The notes beneath the pieces are model-generated. The model was not told where the DNA came from, made no database searches, and saw only the letters and a list, made by a program, of their open reading frames with translations. The position numbers and the translations under genes were made by a program. Positions 41,333 to 52,957 of a DNA stretch of 64,000 nucleotides are shown here, piece by piece. The stretch lies in assembly GCA_036852015.1 (NCBI GenBank), contig JAANDG010000060.1, positions 342,807-406,806 of the forward strand, written 5' to 3'. The DNA comes from Pelodera strongyloides (Eukaryota > Nematoda > Chromadorea > Rhabditida > Rhabditidae). The first letter of the stretch is position 1. The number at the start of each line of letters is the position of its first letter.

Positions 41333-44300
41333 ATGGGCAGAATCGCCCGGTCTCCGGAATACGAAAATTGGCTCGAGAATGTGAAAGCTGGTGGAGGGGA
41401 GTTCTCGTGGATTAGCAGGTATTTGTTCATTTACTTGCAAAGGTCAAAGCATAAAAATCATAAACTGTATTATTTGTCAAACAACTGCACGCTTTGAATA
41501 AGAGATACGAGTCTATGTTTCCTACGCTCTGAGCGAACCTTTATGTCATGTGCCTGTTTTTGAAACGCATTGCGGACAACTGAATTATTACGTAGTTATG
41601 CTAATTTGCTCTAATTTCTGGTCATTTGCATAGGCCGCATAAGAATGCTGGCGTACTCGATGTGTTTCAAAAACCGGCCGGTATTTCGCTTTAAAACATG
41701 ACAACCACTTGATCCTCTTCGCTAACATGCCGCTATTTCAAGGATAAAACACATATAAGGGCCGATTTTTGAAAAATGTGTTCAATTGCATTCCCAAGTG
41801 TTGTATGCAAATGATTGTTAGACGAAAAATCGGGTAGTGTCGCGCTGTTATTTGCGCACATTACATGAAATACAACGCCCACCATACGTTTCAAAAAACG
41901 GCTGCTATTGCTGCTTTAATACAAGAAACGCATCGTCTACTCACTCAGAATCTCCGCGCGTTTGCGGAGCAAAGCAGTGAACAGTCCACTGGACCATCCC
42001 TGAATAAAGGAGCACGTTCTCGAGGTGTAAAGCTTTTTTGTTATTTTAAATAAATACCTTCTTTGCAGAGAACGAGAATGGCCTCAGAACACATCCGTAA
42101 AGGCCCGTCCTGTCAGGAAAACAGCTGATCAGATAAAGTATGACGTCATCAATTCCCCGAGAGTTCAGGTAGGTAAATCATTGTGACTAACTTACCATTA
42201 GCAATAAAGTTCCTGCAGCTCGCTACCTCAAACACATGTTTCGAGCCTGAATGGCAATATATATGATGTACATCAATACTATAATATCAATAAAGTGTAT
42301 TGTTTACCTCATGATGTTTATAAAGCTCTTGGAAAACTTAAAAATTCCTTTTCTTTAACTTCTGATGGTATTCCTCAGTTCTTTTTGAAATATTGCAAGA
42401 ATGAACTAGCTGAGCCATTGTCCCTTATATTTAACATTTCTTTGGAAACTGGTAAAATGCCCAATTCTTGGAGAAAATCGATAGTCACTCCAGTTCCCAA
42501 AACTAATAAGCCCCTCTATCCTGTGCATTATAGGCCTATTTCGATTAATAGTGCTGTATGTAAATGTTTGGAAATGATAGTAAAGTCCCAGTTGCATAAG
42601 TTCATTGATAAGCTAAATTGCCTTCCTGATGAGCAATATGGTTTCACAAAGGGTAAATCAGTTGATTTCCAAATGCTTGATATTCAAAAACAATGGATGC
42701 TATCATATGAAAAGGGGGAGTCTGTAGATGTTGTTTATTTAGATATTGCGAAAGCATTTGACAGGGTAGTGCACACAAAATTAGTCTATAAACTAAGAAA
42801 ATTGGGCTTTCCTGATCAATTAGTTAATTGGTTACAGGATTTTCTTGCAAACAGAACATTCTGTGTAAAGGTCGATGATATTTTATCTGTTGAATTTGAT
42901 GCTGTCTCTGGGGTTCCTCAAGGGTCTGTCCTGGGCCCAATTTTATTCCTTCTCTATATTTGTGATCTACCACAAGCCGTAAAAACTTCTCATAATATCA
43001 ATATTCGTTGTTTTGCAGATGACTGTAAATTGTTTTGTAGCTATAAACCTGAAGATTCCACTAGAGCCGTGGCCTGCATGAACATCTCTCTTAATTCTCT
43101 CACTAACTATTGTACCAATTGGCAAATATCCCTTTCCGAGGAAAAGTGCAAGGTTCTTTACCTTGGGCACAAAAATAGTAAAAATGCTTACAAAGTTAAT
43201 GGAGTTGCATTAGGGGCTGTTTCTTCAATCAGAGATCTGGGTATCCAAGTTCAAGATAATTGGCATTATGTTGATCACATAAATAGTATATGTACTCGGA
43301 GTATGGGGGCTTGGTTTGCCATCTTCAAAAGTGTAAAACAAAGAAATGCAGTCATATTGTTGAAATGTTATAAGACGTGGGTACGCCCCTTACTTGAATT
43401 CGCGAGTGTTGTGTGGAATCCCTATCTAAAGAAAGATAAAATACGGGTAGAAAAAGTCCAGTCTAGAATCACTCGAATGATTTTCCAAAAATGCCAACCA
43501 CGTGGTACCCCTGTTCCATCTTATTCTGAGCGATTACGTAAGTTTGGCCTCGTTTCATTACAACAACGTAGAATCCAACAAGATCTTTTCTTTGCATTCA
43601 AACTCCTGAAAGGGGAGCTCTCAACTTCCTTTAGTAGATATTATGTATTGAAACCAACTCGCGGGCGATTATCAGCATTTGAATTTCATGTTCCTTTTGC
43701 GAAAAAGAATCCATATTATCACAGTTATTTTATGCGCACAACTCGTTGGTTGAATAAATTGCCTCAAAATTTACTTCTGGCTAATTCTTCGAAAGCGTTC
43801 AAAAGAATATTGAAAAATTCAGATATGTCGCTCATTCATAATAACATTGATGAAAATGACATCACTATCAACTATAAGGAATATTCTTATTCTCCAATCA
43901 GTCATTAATATGCTTCGTTCAGATACGCCACATAACCTCGAGTAGAACTTACAGGATTTACAGCCTAAAGAAGAAAAGAAGACTAATCTTAAGTCTATAT
44001 GTATCCTATCTTGTATTGTGGAAATTATTTTCATGTCACTATCCATTTGAAAACCTTCTGTTGTAAAGCGGACTAGCGTCCAAAAATTTGCTTTTATTTT
44101 TACTCTTTGTATTACGTGAATTTGAATAAGTATTACGCGGAATATGCAATTAAATTGGAATCAGATCGTCGAAATAAGCACACTGTAATTGTTTGGCCAT
44201 GTCATTAATTATCTCGTGGATTAACCACGAAAATGCCATATGCCATATGCGGTAAAGAGTATTCGTACATAGCGCATTCGGGTTACTGCGGGCGGAGGTA

Positions 44301-47300
44301 TATCAAGGATGCTAGAATTTGAGTTTTTGATGTACTTAGTACTATTGTAGGAATGCCCGATGTGTTGCAATCATTGTTGTTATCTTCGCTGTGATCTTTT
44401 TTTTTGAGGTAATGTACGAATACTCACATTAATTTTTTAAAGATAATTAAAACTACGGCCATTCAATTGTCGCTGAATATCTTTCATCATATTGATGCAC
44501 ACATTTTAATGTGTCAATAAATATAAATATAAATATATTGTTTTACTTGTTTCACCCGACACTTGTACCGAAATAAATAAATAAATATAATTTCAGGAAA
44601 CGATTAAAGAACTTGCCTTCGAGCGCAAATGCCATCCGAAATTAGTGTTGAAAGAAGCGGAGGTGAATTCTTCCCATAGCAGAAATCTACGGAGACAGAT
44701 TTTCAAAGATTTTTATTTTATTTTTTAAACTCCATTTTCAGGAGAACCTCAGAGTGATGGCGCACGACATCAACATGAGCAGTGTGAAAGTGATCGGCTA
44801 TTCACTGACCAAAGTCATTACGGTCAGTTACGTAAGCTATTGCCTAGTGTCTGGCTCTGGCGACAGCGCACTCTCTATCCCTATCTATCCACCAGCTCTC
44901 TATGCGCTCTACCTCTCTACCACTTGGAAATTTGACGGTTGTGCTGCGCTCCAAGGCGCAAAGAGGCGCGCGCGGTGAAATTTTGAAGCACTTTGTTGTG
45001 GCTCCGCGGCAGGTGCAGCACTTAAATTTTGCACCTTTCGGAACCTAACACTCCGCGAAAAGTATTCCTCCGTCCCGCTATGGCAAACCTTGCGCAACCT
45101 TCCCGTTGCTACATGTGTTCGACTAACACAAATAAGAATTCATCGCCAAACACTTCATATCACATTATTGCACAAAAACGCAACTTCATTCCATATAAGC
45201 GCCATAGAATTTAAAATATCTTTTACGCTTCAAGAGCGTGCACCTTTATTCAAGGGAGTTCAAATACAAGGTTTTTCTTACGGCATGTTCCGCAGAGGTC
45301 CTGAGCACTGGCGACGAGTTCCAGATGAAAAATTACTCGACGTCTTCTTAGAACGTTTTTCAGCGTATCTTCGAAGGTATCTACGTCAATTTCGATCAAC
45401 TCCGTCGTATTCGTGAACTGAGCAAGTCCGATTCAATAGTCTTCATTCCTTCTCATAAATCTTATATGGATTTCATTCTTCTCTCACTCTTGTGCTATGA
45501 TCAAGAGGTTACACTGCCCGCCATTGCTGCTGGTGGGAAATTATCTTTTAACTTATAATTTATTACGAACAATTAAAATTCACATTGTAAAGTGTATGCA
45601 ACGTGCAGTTTTGTCGTGTAAGAAAAGATAGTAGTGTGACCCACATCATGTCAGCATAAACCCCACAAATCACCTTCTTTTTTTGAATAATGTTTATTCT
45701 CAACATTTCGGCCCTATGCCATCGGGATATTCCAAGATTGAAGCAGAAATACACTTCGTTCGATCAATTATGTAAAAAATAACCTATGATGTTTGACTAA
45801 TATTCAAGGACCTGCAAGATCATTTTCAGTGCACATTGGCTTATATCAACATTGACTGAAACATCTCCATAATCATCCAGTAAAACAAAAGGAAATTTGC
45901 CAAGTCATTAGTGAGCAAAATAGAAATGTCATTTAGGCATGGACTTCATGAATTCTCGTTTAATGGGCGAAGCTCTCAGAAGATGTGGAGCATTTTTCAT
46001 CCGAAGATCGTTTGGATCAGTGAGTTTGCCTTCCTGCACGAATCCGGGAGTAGCCTCCCAACCGAAGCTACCCGCGAGTCTACATTTGAAAACATATATT
46101 TACGTAAATTCCGGTCTGCTCTGCAAAATGTACTTGCAACCCAAGAGACATAGCTTCTTGCCAGCTTTCAAATTGATATGGAGTATGGTTAAACCAAACC
46201 TCTACTTCAGGACAAACTCTATTGGGCAGTCTTTACTGAATACGTACAAACACACTTGGTCAATTCACATCGCCCAGTCGAATTCTTCGTGGAAGGGACG
46301 AGAAGTAGAGTGGGAAAGGTAAAATTATTATAATTTTCACCTAATTCATGTTTAGACGAAGGGAAACCGTACCCGCGTCTTTTGTTTAGAGGGGGAAACC
46401 GAACCCGCGTCTTTTGTTTACTGTCCGCTTTCCTAACCACTACACTACCTCAATCCACACCAGTATGTTGGAGAGGGTAATACAATAATTCCAATTATGA
46501 ATTTCTTCCATAAACCTTTCTAGAGTCTCTTCCCGAAGTATGGCCTAATGCAAGTGATGCTGGAACCTTATCTACGAGGGCAGGTTTACGATTTGGTGTG
46601 TTAATTTCGATGTCGTACACATAAATTAAATAAAAAAATATTTTGTCCAAACTGCACCTTTATTCAATGGTGGCTCGATACAGATTCAAAGCATATTGCT
46701 TGTTCCTGAGTGGAGCTCAGAAGATTACAATTTGCGCGGTGTTTGGACTATTTTTCTGACAGTGATTAATCCCAATTTAGCTAGTAGTCCCCGTTGCCAT
46801 AAATTACGACAAGATTTTGGAGGAAATTCTCTACAGCTACGAGTTATTGGGATTCCCAAAGCCTAAGGAATCAACATCAGGTTATTATTTTATAGATCTA
46901 CTTTTTTTGTGTGTGAATGTTCCGTGGAAGTTGTCAACCGCGATAAACCTACAGCAGACGAAATAAAACGTAAACGTAATCTAACTAGGGTTCCAGGCCT
47001 TCTGAAAGCACGTCAGATTTTGAACGAAAGTTTCGGGAAATGTTTTGTCACATTTTGTGAACCAATTAGCGTGCGGGAACATTTCGGAAAGCAACTGCAT
47101 CGATCGGCGTTCGTTTGTCAGGTGAGCTTGATAATTACATTGTGAAACTTATGACTTATCCTTGAGCAATTGTGTGTCGCGTGGCCAAGTGGCTAAGGCT
47201 TCAGCTTATGAATACGGTCGAAGATTCGCTTCCGGTGGTCAAAATGAGTTTTCTACTCGATTTAGAAACCTATTTATCATAAATAAATCCTTATTTCAGC

Positions 47301-50300
47301 CCGATTCGCAGTTTGTTTTATCCGAAAGAGAAAAGAAGGAAATCCGAAAGTTGGGACATTTAATCGTTGCACAACACAATAAGAATTCGGTTCTCGGAGT
47401 TTGGCCTTTTGCTGCCCAAGCAATACTTATGGTAAACACTACAGTCTATTACTTCAACTCCATATTTTGTTACTATTTGCGAAAAAATATAGCAATGTCT
47501 TAGCATCTGGTACGTACTTTTCTTTCGCTTTACTTTGGAGCACAAGCTAACCGAAAGCCATTGTTCTCCTTAAACTTGCGTGTGTATCAAAGTAGTTGAT
47601 AACTGTTTTTGAAAAAATGTATTATGTCTTCATTATACAAACGTGTACCCTTAGTTCAACTAAATCACAATTCTTCAGCTTGAAAATGGTCACACACCAG
47701 ATTCTCTCATGTATTCTCGCATTCTCTCACACGTGCGCGCACAACTTTCCCTCATGGGCCGACTCGGTGTGAGCACACAAATAGAACGAAGTGTGGAGGA
47801 AGATCTCAAGTATGTGTTCAAGGATATTCAGCGCAGATTTGAACCACGCACAATTTCGCTTTAAATATTAATATCTAGAGCCTACATCCGATTGCATGAA
47901 AATCTTTTCGCATTGCCAATATCTTATTCATCGGACGATTTCGAACTCACGTTGATTTCACATGCAGTTGACAAGACGGTAAGAAAATGATTACTTCAGA
48001 TATACTGTAATTGTCAATTAATTGTCAACGATATTGATTGGTTGGTTTATATCCGACCATGCATGATGGTTAGGTCCTCGTTTAAAGGGACAGGCCCACC
48101 GATATAAACCTATATTTATTATTTGTTCATAATTCATAAAAAGGGTTTTTATTATAATATATACATACCAAATATTATTCAGTTTTACCATGGGGAAGTT
48201 TTTCCCGTGAGCTTTCCTTACAGAAGGTACCGTAGACAGGCCTTGGGTAAAAGAAAATTAAAACATTTTTGAGGAAGTTAAAACTTGCTATAGTACCGTA
48301 GTTGTTTGATTATATTAGTCCTGCGGCGAAAGACGAGAGAGTATGCTGAATAAAGAGGCACCAGCCTAAGAAGACACATATGCACATGAGAGTGCAGACA
48401 ACGAGGCAAACCAAGATGAACAAAAAATGCATACACCTTTAAACAAAGATGAGACTACGGTCCTTCCGTAAGAAAGCTCACCGGAAAAACTTCCACATGG
48501 TAAAACTGAATAATATTTAGTATGTATATATTATAATAAAGACCCTTTTTATGAATTATGGACAAATAATAAATATTGGTTTATATCGGTGGGCCTGACC
48601 CTTTAAAGGAAGCTTATTTTTTAAAATAAATAAACACGCTATTTCAGGGTGTTGTAGACAAGGGTCTAATGGAGAAAGCAGTTGGAAGGATCGCCCTTAC
48701 AAATTATGCAAATGGGGCAAGATTTTATAATATTTTATTTCATGTTTTACTTTCTTAAAAAAAAGCAAAGTAGAGTTAATGAAATATTCACGGTAAGTTA
48801 ACGAAGCTGCCTTAGTAAAGGTGCGAGGTTGTTTTCTAGTGTGAAGAACGTTGCATGTTACCATGAGCCATTCCTTTCCTTGATTATTAACAATAACGAT
48901 CTTTATATATTATTGATATTTATCCATTTATTAAAATATGGATTATTTAGTTAATGCACGAAGTGGTGGATGTCTGTGTTGTTTCTGCCATTCTTTTGCA
49001 CACAAATGAACACCAACAAAGCAACGTCTACTTGAACTTTTGGTATAAAATTCGTTCTTTTCCGGTCAATTAACCTTACAAACTTTAGATTTTTACTTAG
49101 TAAATAACAGAAGAAACTTAATTTTTTGAAATAGTGAGAGATTTATTTTCAGTCGACTTCGAAATCTGCTTGCACACGAATTCGTCACCGTTCCCGAAAA
49201 TGAATTGCAAACGTTCTCTGATGCGATTGAAGGAATGAAACGGGCAAAGGTGGGTATTGGGTCAGAAGTGTAAAGTGGCATGGCACGTGGTTTGTGAGGC
49301 GTATACGGGACAACTGTTTCTCCATGTATTATATGCTAATGTCGTGCCATGCTGTTCTACTCTCTACGAATGACGTACGCGCAGATTTTGTATGGCAGCA
49401 ATTAGAAAACACAGTTTACTATTCAAGAGATTATTTGTGTAATGCTTGACATTAATTATTTTTCATCTTATTATGTGTCAAAATGTAATATCTAATTTTT
49501 AGTTCGTCGAAGTTTTCGATAACCAAGTGCGGATTCTTGACAGGGAAGCAATTGAGTTCTTCGAGCAAGTCTTGGCGGTTTGTTCTTTTTCTGACACCTT
49601 TCTCCTTCCAGAATCTCAAAAAGCCACCATTTCAATAAATAAGTAAATAATGAAGAATATGAAGTAATAAAAATAAACAATAATATGTTGCTCCATATCG
49701 ACCCTTTCGCAGACGAGGATAAACTAAAAATTTTTATCCTTGTTCTAACTATTCAATTTTGAGCCCTTTCTGGCCGTTTATCACGTCGTAATCTTGGAAA
49801 TATCATCAAGCGGGGAGAGATTCACAACTCAATCCGACGTGTGCACATTAGTACAGAAGGTGTGGTTTTGTTCGTTTATCGTTTCTAAACATTCATTTCT
49901 GTGCGAGAAGGACACGGTAGAGAAGCTCATAGAAAAAATACGATTTTTGGAAACATGTATCAATCATTCACTGATGAAAGTCCACGGTTGCTTTTCTGAT
50001 GATGAAGCCCACGGACACCTAAGATGCAAAAGGGAATGTGGCGAAAGAATGGCAGAATTATGTCCTGTGCCACGTCTGGCGCTAATTTTGCGCACCACTG
50101 CACAGCAAGGAGAATCCCTTTTGAACGGCGGCGTCTGCGCGGCGACTCCGCCTTGCTGCCATCATGCTAATATCCTTCTCTTCAGGCCATAGGCGAATTA
50201 TTCACTCGAAAGGCTCCTTCAGTAAGATTGTCCCTTCTATCAATTGACACGATCAAGAATGCATTTGCTACACTTTCACAGTACGGAATCCTCAAGCAAA

Positions 50301-50576
50301 AGGTATTAATCACTTGTTTTTTCAATTATCAGTTTCGTATCGCTGTTAGTGTGAATCCCACTGATGAAACTCGGCGGCTGCTCAGCACACAAAGGGGTCC
50401 GCCGCACCGTTCTGGCGCATCTTTTCTTGCGCGGCGACTACGCGTTTCGCACTGTAATGCTCGTTTTCCAGGCAAAGAACTACGAGGTGGTCTACAGCGA
50501 ACTGGATAAGATTAACAAGGAAATTTCAAAATTCACACAGATCGATCGGTATTATGAAGTGAAAAATAAACTGTGA
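41333..50576 (+). CDS. acl-7: Dihydroxyacetone-phosphate acyltransferase (GNPAT) homologue, 642 aa, complete
   Basis: Twenty exons: 41333-41418, 42069-42168, 44597-44662, 44742-44822, 45364-45532, 45937-46019, 46211-46318, 46524-46595, 46781-46880, 46997-47121, 47300-47431, 47679-47809, 47879-47978, 48648-48716, 48776-48792, 49153-49249, 49503-49577, 49764-49859, 50186-50302 and 50472-50576. All junctions keep phase. By family it adds an acyl chain to dihydroxyacetone phosphate, the first step of ether-lipid (plasmalogen) synthesis in peroxisomes. Acyltransferase motifs are present: H142-x4-D147 in [27 protein letters not shown] (221-228) and [29 protein letters not shown] and [10 protein letters not shown] also match GNPAT. 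The last residues NKL resemble the peroxisomal PTS1 signal (AKL in the human enzyme). The junction 48716/48776 uses a GC donor. Intron 2 holds a non-LTR retrotransposon. Family call is firm; the symbol is by analogy with C. elegans and less certain. Confidence 0.93.
41548..41695. repeat. Family A palindromic element
   Basis: CTGTTTTTGAAACGCATTGC at the left (outer end lost); GATGTGTTTCAAAAACCGGC then CGGTATTTCGCTTTAAAA at the right. In GNPAT intron 1. Confidence 0.8.
41756..41920. repeat. Family A-related palindromic element
   Basis: GGGCCGATTTTTGAAAAATG at the left and CATACGTTTCAAAAAACGGC then TGCTATTGCTGCTTTAA at the right. The interior resembles the copy at 13785-13979 more than the others. 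In GNPAT intron 1. Confidence 0.65.
41925..42032. repeat. Possible family G fragment
   Basis: CCTGAATAAAGGAGCACG resembles TTGAATAAAGGTGCACGCAC of the copy at 30950-31145. Just before GNPAT exon 2. Confidence 0.35.
42200..44592 (+). mobile_element. 5'-truncated CR1/L3-like non-LTR retrotransposon
   Basis: The insertion lies in GNPAT intron 2 in the same orientation as the gene. It contains a reverse transcriptase frame, a short 3' untranslated part, and an AT-rich tail of AAATATAAATA/AATAAATA units (44519-44590) like the simple repeats that end CR1-type elements. No endonuclease domain is present, so the copy is 5' truncated. The open upstream frame extends to about 42208; borders are approximate. 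Confidence 0.8.
42208..43908 (+). CDS. Reverse transcriptase of the non-LTR element (5' truncated)
   Basis: A single uninterrupted frame of more than 537 codons. Motifs in order: [78 protein letters not shown], the catalytic FADDCKLF (YxDD-equivalent box), and a C-terminal part with [15 protein letters not shown] typical of Jockey/CR1-group elements. There is no in-frame ATG at the start of homology; the first codon of the core frame is GTG, so it starts within the element. There are no stops or frameshifts, which suggests a recent insertion. RNase H is not seen. By family it would copy element RNA into DNA at a nicked target. Confidence 0.92.
   Translation, partial: SSCSSLPQTHVSSLNGNIYDVHQYYNINKVYCLPHDVYKALGKLKNSFSLTSDGIPQFFLKYCKNELAEPLSLIFNISLETGKMPNSWRKSIVTPVPKTNKPLYPVHYRPISINSAVCKCLEMIVKSQLHKFIDKLNCLPDEQYGFTKGKSVDFQMLDIQKQWMLSYEKGESVDVVYLDIAKAFDRVVHTKLVYKLRKLGFPDQLVNWLQDFLANRTFCVKVDDILSVEFDAVSGVPQGSVLGPILFLLYICDLPQAVKTSHNINIRCFADDCKLFCSYKPEDSTRAVACMNISLNSLTNYCTNWQISLSEEKCKVLYLGHKNSKNAYKVNGVALGAVSSIRDLGIQVQDNWHYVDHINSICTRSMGAWFAIFKSVKQRNAVILLKCYKTWVRPLLEFASVVWNPYLKKDKIRVEKVQSRITRMIFQKCQPRGTPVPSYSERLRKFGLVSLQQRRIQQDLFFAFKLLKGELSTSFSRYYVLKPTRGRLSAFEFHVPFAKKNPYYHSYFMRTTRWLNKLPQNLLLANSSKAFKRILKNSDMSLIHNNIDENDITINYKEYSYSPISH
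45222..45355 (+). repeat. Family G dispersed repeat
   Basis: TTTACGCTTCAAGAGCGTGC, CGGCATGTTCCGCAGAGGTC and GGCGACGAGTTCCAGATG match 36035-36185. It ends about ten bases before the acceptor of GNPAT exon 5. Confidence 0.8.
46390..46451 (-). repeat. tRNA-like sequence (pseudo-tRNA or SINE)
   Basis: On the minus strand GAGGTAGTGTAGTGGTTAGG gives an A box and GCGGGTTCGGTTTCCCCCTC a B box and a T-arm-like hairpin, over about 62 bases. The anticodon arm does not pair well and the acceptor pairs only over four bases. CGCGTCTTTTGTTTA is repeated just beyond it (46375-46387). In GNPAT intron 7. Confidence 0.5.
46650..46735 (+). repeat. Possible family G fragment
   Basis: CTGCACCTTTATTCAATGGT and CTTGTTCCTGAGTGGAGCTC resemble parts of the family G repeats. 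In GNPAT intron 8. Confidence 0.4.
47176..47240 (+). repeat. tRNA-like sequence, Ser/Leu-like head
   Basis: GTCGCGTGGCCAAGTGGCTA then AGGCTTCAGCTTATGAA looks like the 5' half of a type II tRNA with an A box. GAAGATTCGCTTCCGGTGGT contains a degenerate B box. It is too short for the long variable arm of a serine or leucine tRNA, so it is probably a pseudogene or SINE. In GNPAT intron 10. Confidence 0.45.
48081..48607. repeat. Family E inverted-repeat element
   Basis: Left end TTTAAAGGGACAGGCCCACC then GATATAAACC; right end GGTTTATATCGGTGGGCCTG then ACCCTTTAAA. Arms of about 150 bases flank a unique centre of about 200 bases. It fills most of the GNPAT intron between 47978 and 48648. Confidence 0.88.
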
Positions 50577-50688
50577 ATGAAGCCCTTTCTTGTCTGTCTT
50601 TTTCATTTTCAACCATATTTCTGCAGAGTTCAAGGAACATTTTGGTGCACAAAAGGCCTGAATCTAATATATTTATTAATTTTTATTA

Positions 50689-52957
50689 TCATTGAAAGTG
50701 CATAAGTCGCAGAAGAATGATCAAAGTGATAATTAACAATGTTAAATGAATAAATGAGAACATTGCATACGCAATTAGTAGATATTGCACAGTTAGAAGG
50801 TAATCCGGAGAGAGTTGAGAAATATCCTGAAAAAAAATTATGTTTTTTTTCTTCATTACAAACGTCTTCATTACGTCTTCATTTTTTCTTCATTTCAAAC
50901 GTCAAACGTCTTCGTTTTCTTCATTACAAAGGAAGAATTTTCTCTAAAGTTTACGGTTATCGGCACCTAATCGTGTTTCTGAAAACATAAAACATAAAAT
51001 CCTTTACCATGAAAAAGGTCAAAAATATAAAGCAATGAGGGCTTCACATTGACACACACAAAACAATACAGGTTCTTTCCACATGCCTTTATATTCGTTG
51101 TATTTCTTAATTGAACTAAAACTGTATAAACCCACTTGTATTCCGAACGTCCATCTTTCGTTGTGCGCGGCCAAAAGTCTCATTAATTTGTGTGCAAATT
51201 CACTTTGAATCATTCCTATTGTGAGGTCGCGAGGCTGCAAATAGTTAAAAAGTTATTTACAAAAGAGTGGCAATAAAAACTGGCGGGCGGGTGGTGAGCC
51301 AGGAGAGCGCCACAAGTGCGCGACCACACTTTATCTTGCGGCGCTCCTGTCCCACCACTCAATGTGGAGTTTCTTTTTTTGCGGTAGTCTCCCGTTCAAA
51401 GTTTTACTCGCAGCTGCAGTACCTTGAGTATGTAAAGAGATCGTTCCGCGGCTCTAGCCAATTCCATTGCGTCCATTGCACCTGAAAATTGAATGAATAT
51501 ACGTGTCTAATTACTTCATTAACGGGTTTTGTATATTTCCGTAGCAAAGATTTTACAACAACTGATCTTTTACAAATTTTCTTCATTAATAAACGACCAA
51601 CTTGACACGAAAACGGCATTTCTGGGTAGAACGATCGATGGAACTACGGTAGAAATGATGAGAAGTAGAAGGAACTTGGACACAGTCACCGAAGGGGAGA
51701 CAACGGAAGAGAGGGTGACAAATCCCAGAACAGTGATGTAGACCGGATAGAGAAGCTGAGAAACCTAAAATAAAGTGTTATAACATCCGGTTTTTGAAAC
51801 GCATCTTAGACACTAAACTCAAACGTAACTTATGCAAATCTCTCCGCAATACTGCGTAATTTTTAGTCTAATTACCATGCAGGTTTGGATGTTATTCAAT
51901 TCGATATAACAAGCTTGCGAAACGTATTCGTGCTCGTCGCGTCCGGAGCGCACAAAAAAGAAGGGGCGAAGGCGGCTGGGTGCGGGGTGCGCTGCGCGCC
52001 CGCGAACGTAGGAACGTAAAAGAAGGGACTTAAACTTACATATTGGAGTTTGACATCGGTGTGGGTGAGGAAGTTCCACAAAAGAACCAACTTTGAGATA
52101 TCGGTCACCAGTAGGACACCACCGCAGAATATCTGAATGAAAACGATATCTCCATAGAAAGTTCATTTGCAAAAAGCAGTGAGAAACACCGAGCAGTTAT
52201 GAATAAGTAAATCGAGGTGAATAATATTTTCGGTCACAAACACTGTCATTGTCATGTGTGCGGTCATTGTTCTATTCTAACAATAAGTTAACAATAGTCA
52301 GCCATGGATTTGTCACATTTTGAGGCTGCATCGATACAAACTACCAGAAGACAGTCCGTCAGTCAGCAGTATACCCTTTCAAAAATCAATGCTAAATTCT
52401 AATTCTAATGCTAGATTTCCCTAATTATTGTAGGATGATATTGAATGAAATTACCTGTGCGAAAGCCAAAATCTTCAAAAAGTAGAGAATTTTCTCGATT
52501 TTTTCTATTCGGACATCATATTCCTAAACGGAGGCAATACGGGGGAATATCTTTATGTACATAATGATTTTTTAAGGAAACACGTATTTGGGAGAAAGTC
52601 TAGACTACGTTGGGGGTTACAACGCAAACTTTTTTAAGCTGCGCAGTGCAAAACAAAATTAGCCGTTACTGCGCTGTTTTGCGCCGCGCTCCTTTTTCGC
52701 GCCATGGCCATGGGTGCGCCGGAGTTTGACTAGTGGCCGAGTTCTGAATTTTGGAATCGAGTTTCCAGAAATAAACCTTTCTTTACAGGCAAATTCGGAG
52801 TAGACATTTTCCCCTTAGCTCAACGAAAGATAACAATGTGAAGAACGTAAATACCTGAAAGTACCCCCCAGTCCCCTTTTCTTGATGTAAAAGTCGCTGT
52901 TCGTATGAGGGATATTCGTCGAAGTACGGCCGTGGAATGAAATATGGAGCTCCGCCC
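50689..52957 (-). CDS. Multi-pass membrane protein, first exon(s) not found
   Basis: Exons (complement): 52855-52957, 52455-52523, 52040-52132, 51602-51764, 51423-51481, 51136-51234 and 50689-50826 (TGA). All six junctions keep phase. The 240 visible residues start in GGAPYFIPRPYFDEYPSYEQ and contain hydrophobic segments ILYFLKILAFAQIFCGGVLL, LLYPVYITVLGFVTLSSVV, FLLLLIISTVVPSIVL and a long C-terminal one (LTVQYLLIAYAMFSFIHLTL then LIITLIILLRL). A hydrophilic stretch with AMDAMELARAAERSLYILK and FAHKLMRLLAAHNERWTFG lies before the last. Four or five membrane spans, family not recognised. The layout could fit a chemoreceptor-like or tetraspan protein. The first exon must end in phase 2 and lie above 52957. 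The stop is 112 bases from the GNPAT stop (convergent), and a minus-strand AATAAA is at 50672-50677. Confidence 0.75.
51784..51880. repeat. Family A element, partial
   Basis: ACATCCGGTTTTTGAAACGC followed by ATCTTAGACAC and ACTTATGCAAAT; right end missing. In an intron of the membrane protein gene. Confidence 0.45.

Noticed and set aside
46390..46451. A working tRNA gene
   Set aside because: A and B boxes are visible but the acceptor and anticodon arms do not pair properly, so I list it as tRNA-like only.
49861..50185. Plus-strand frame continuing from GNPAT exon 18 ([19 protein letters not shown]...)
   Set aside because: The exons at 49764-49859 and 50186-50302 join in phase and match GNPAT without a gap, so this is intron sequence.
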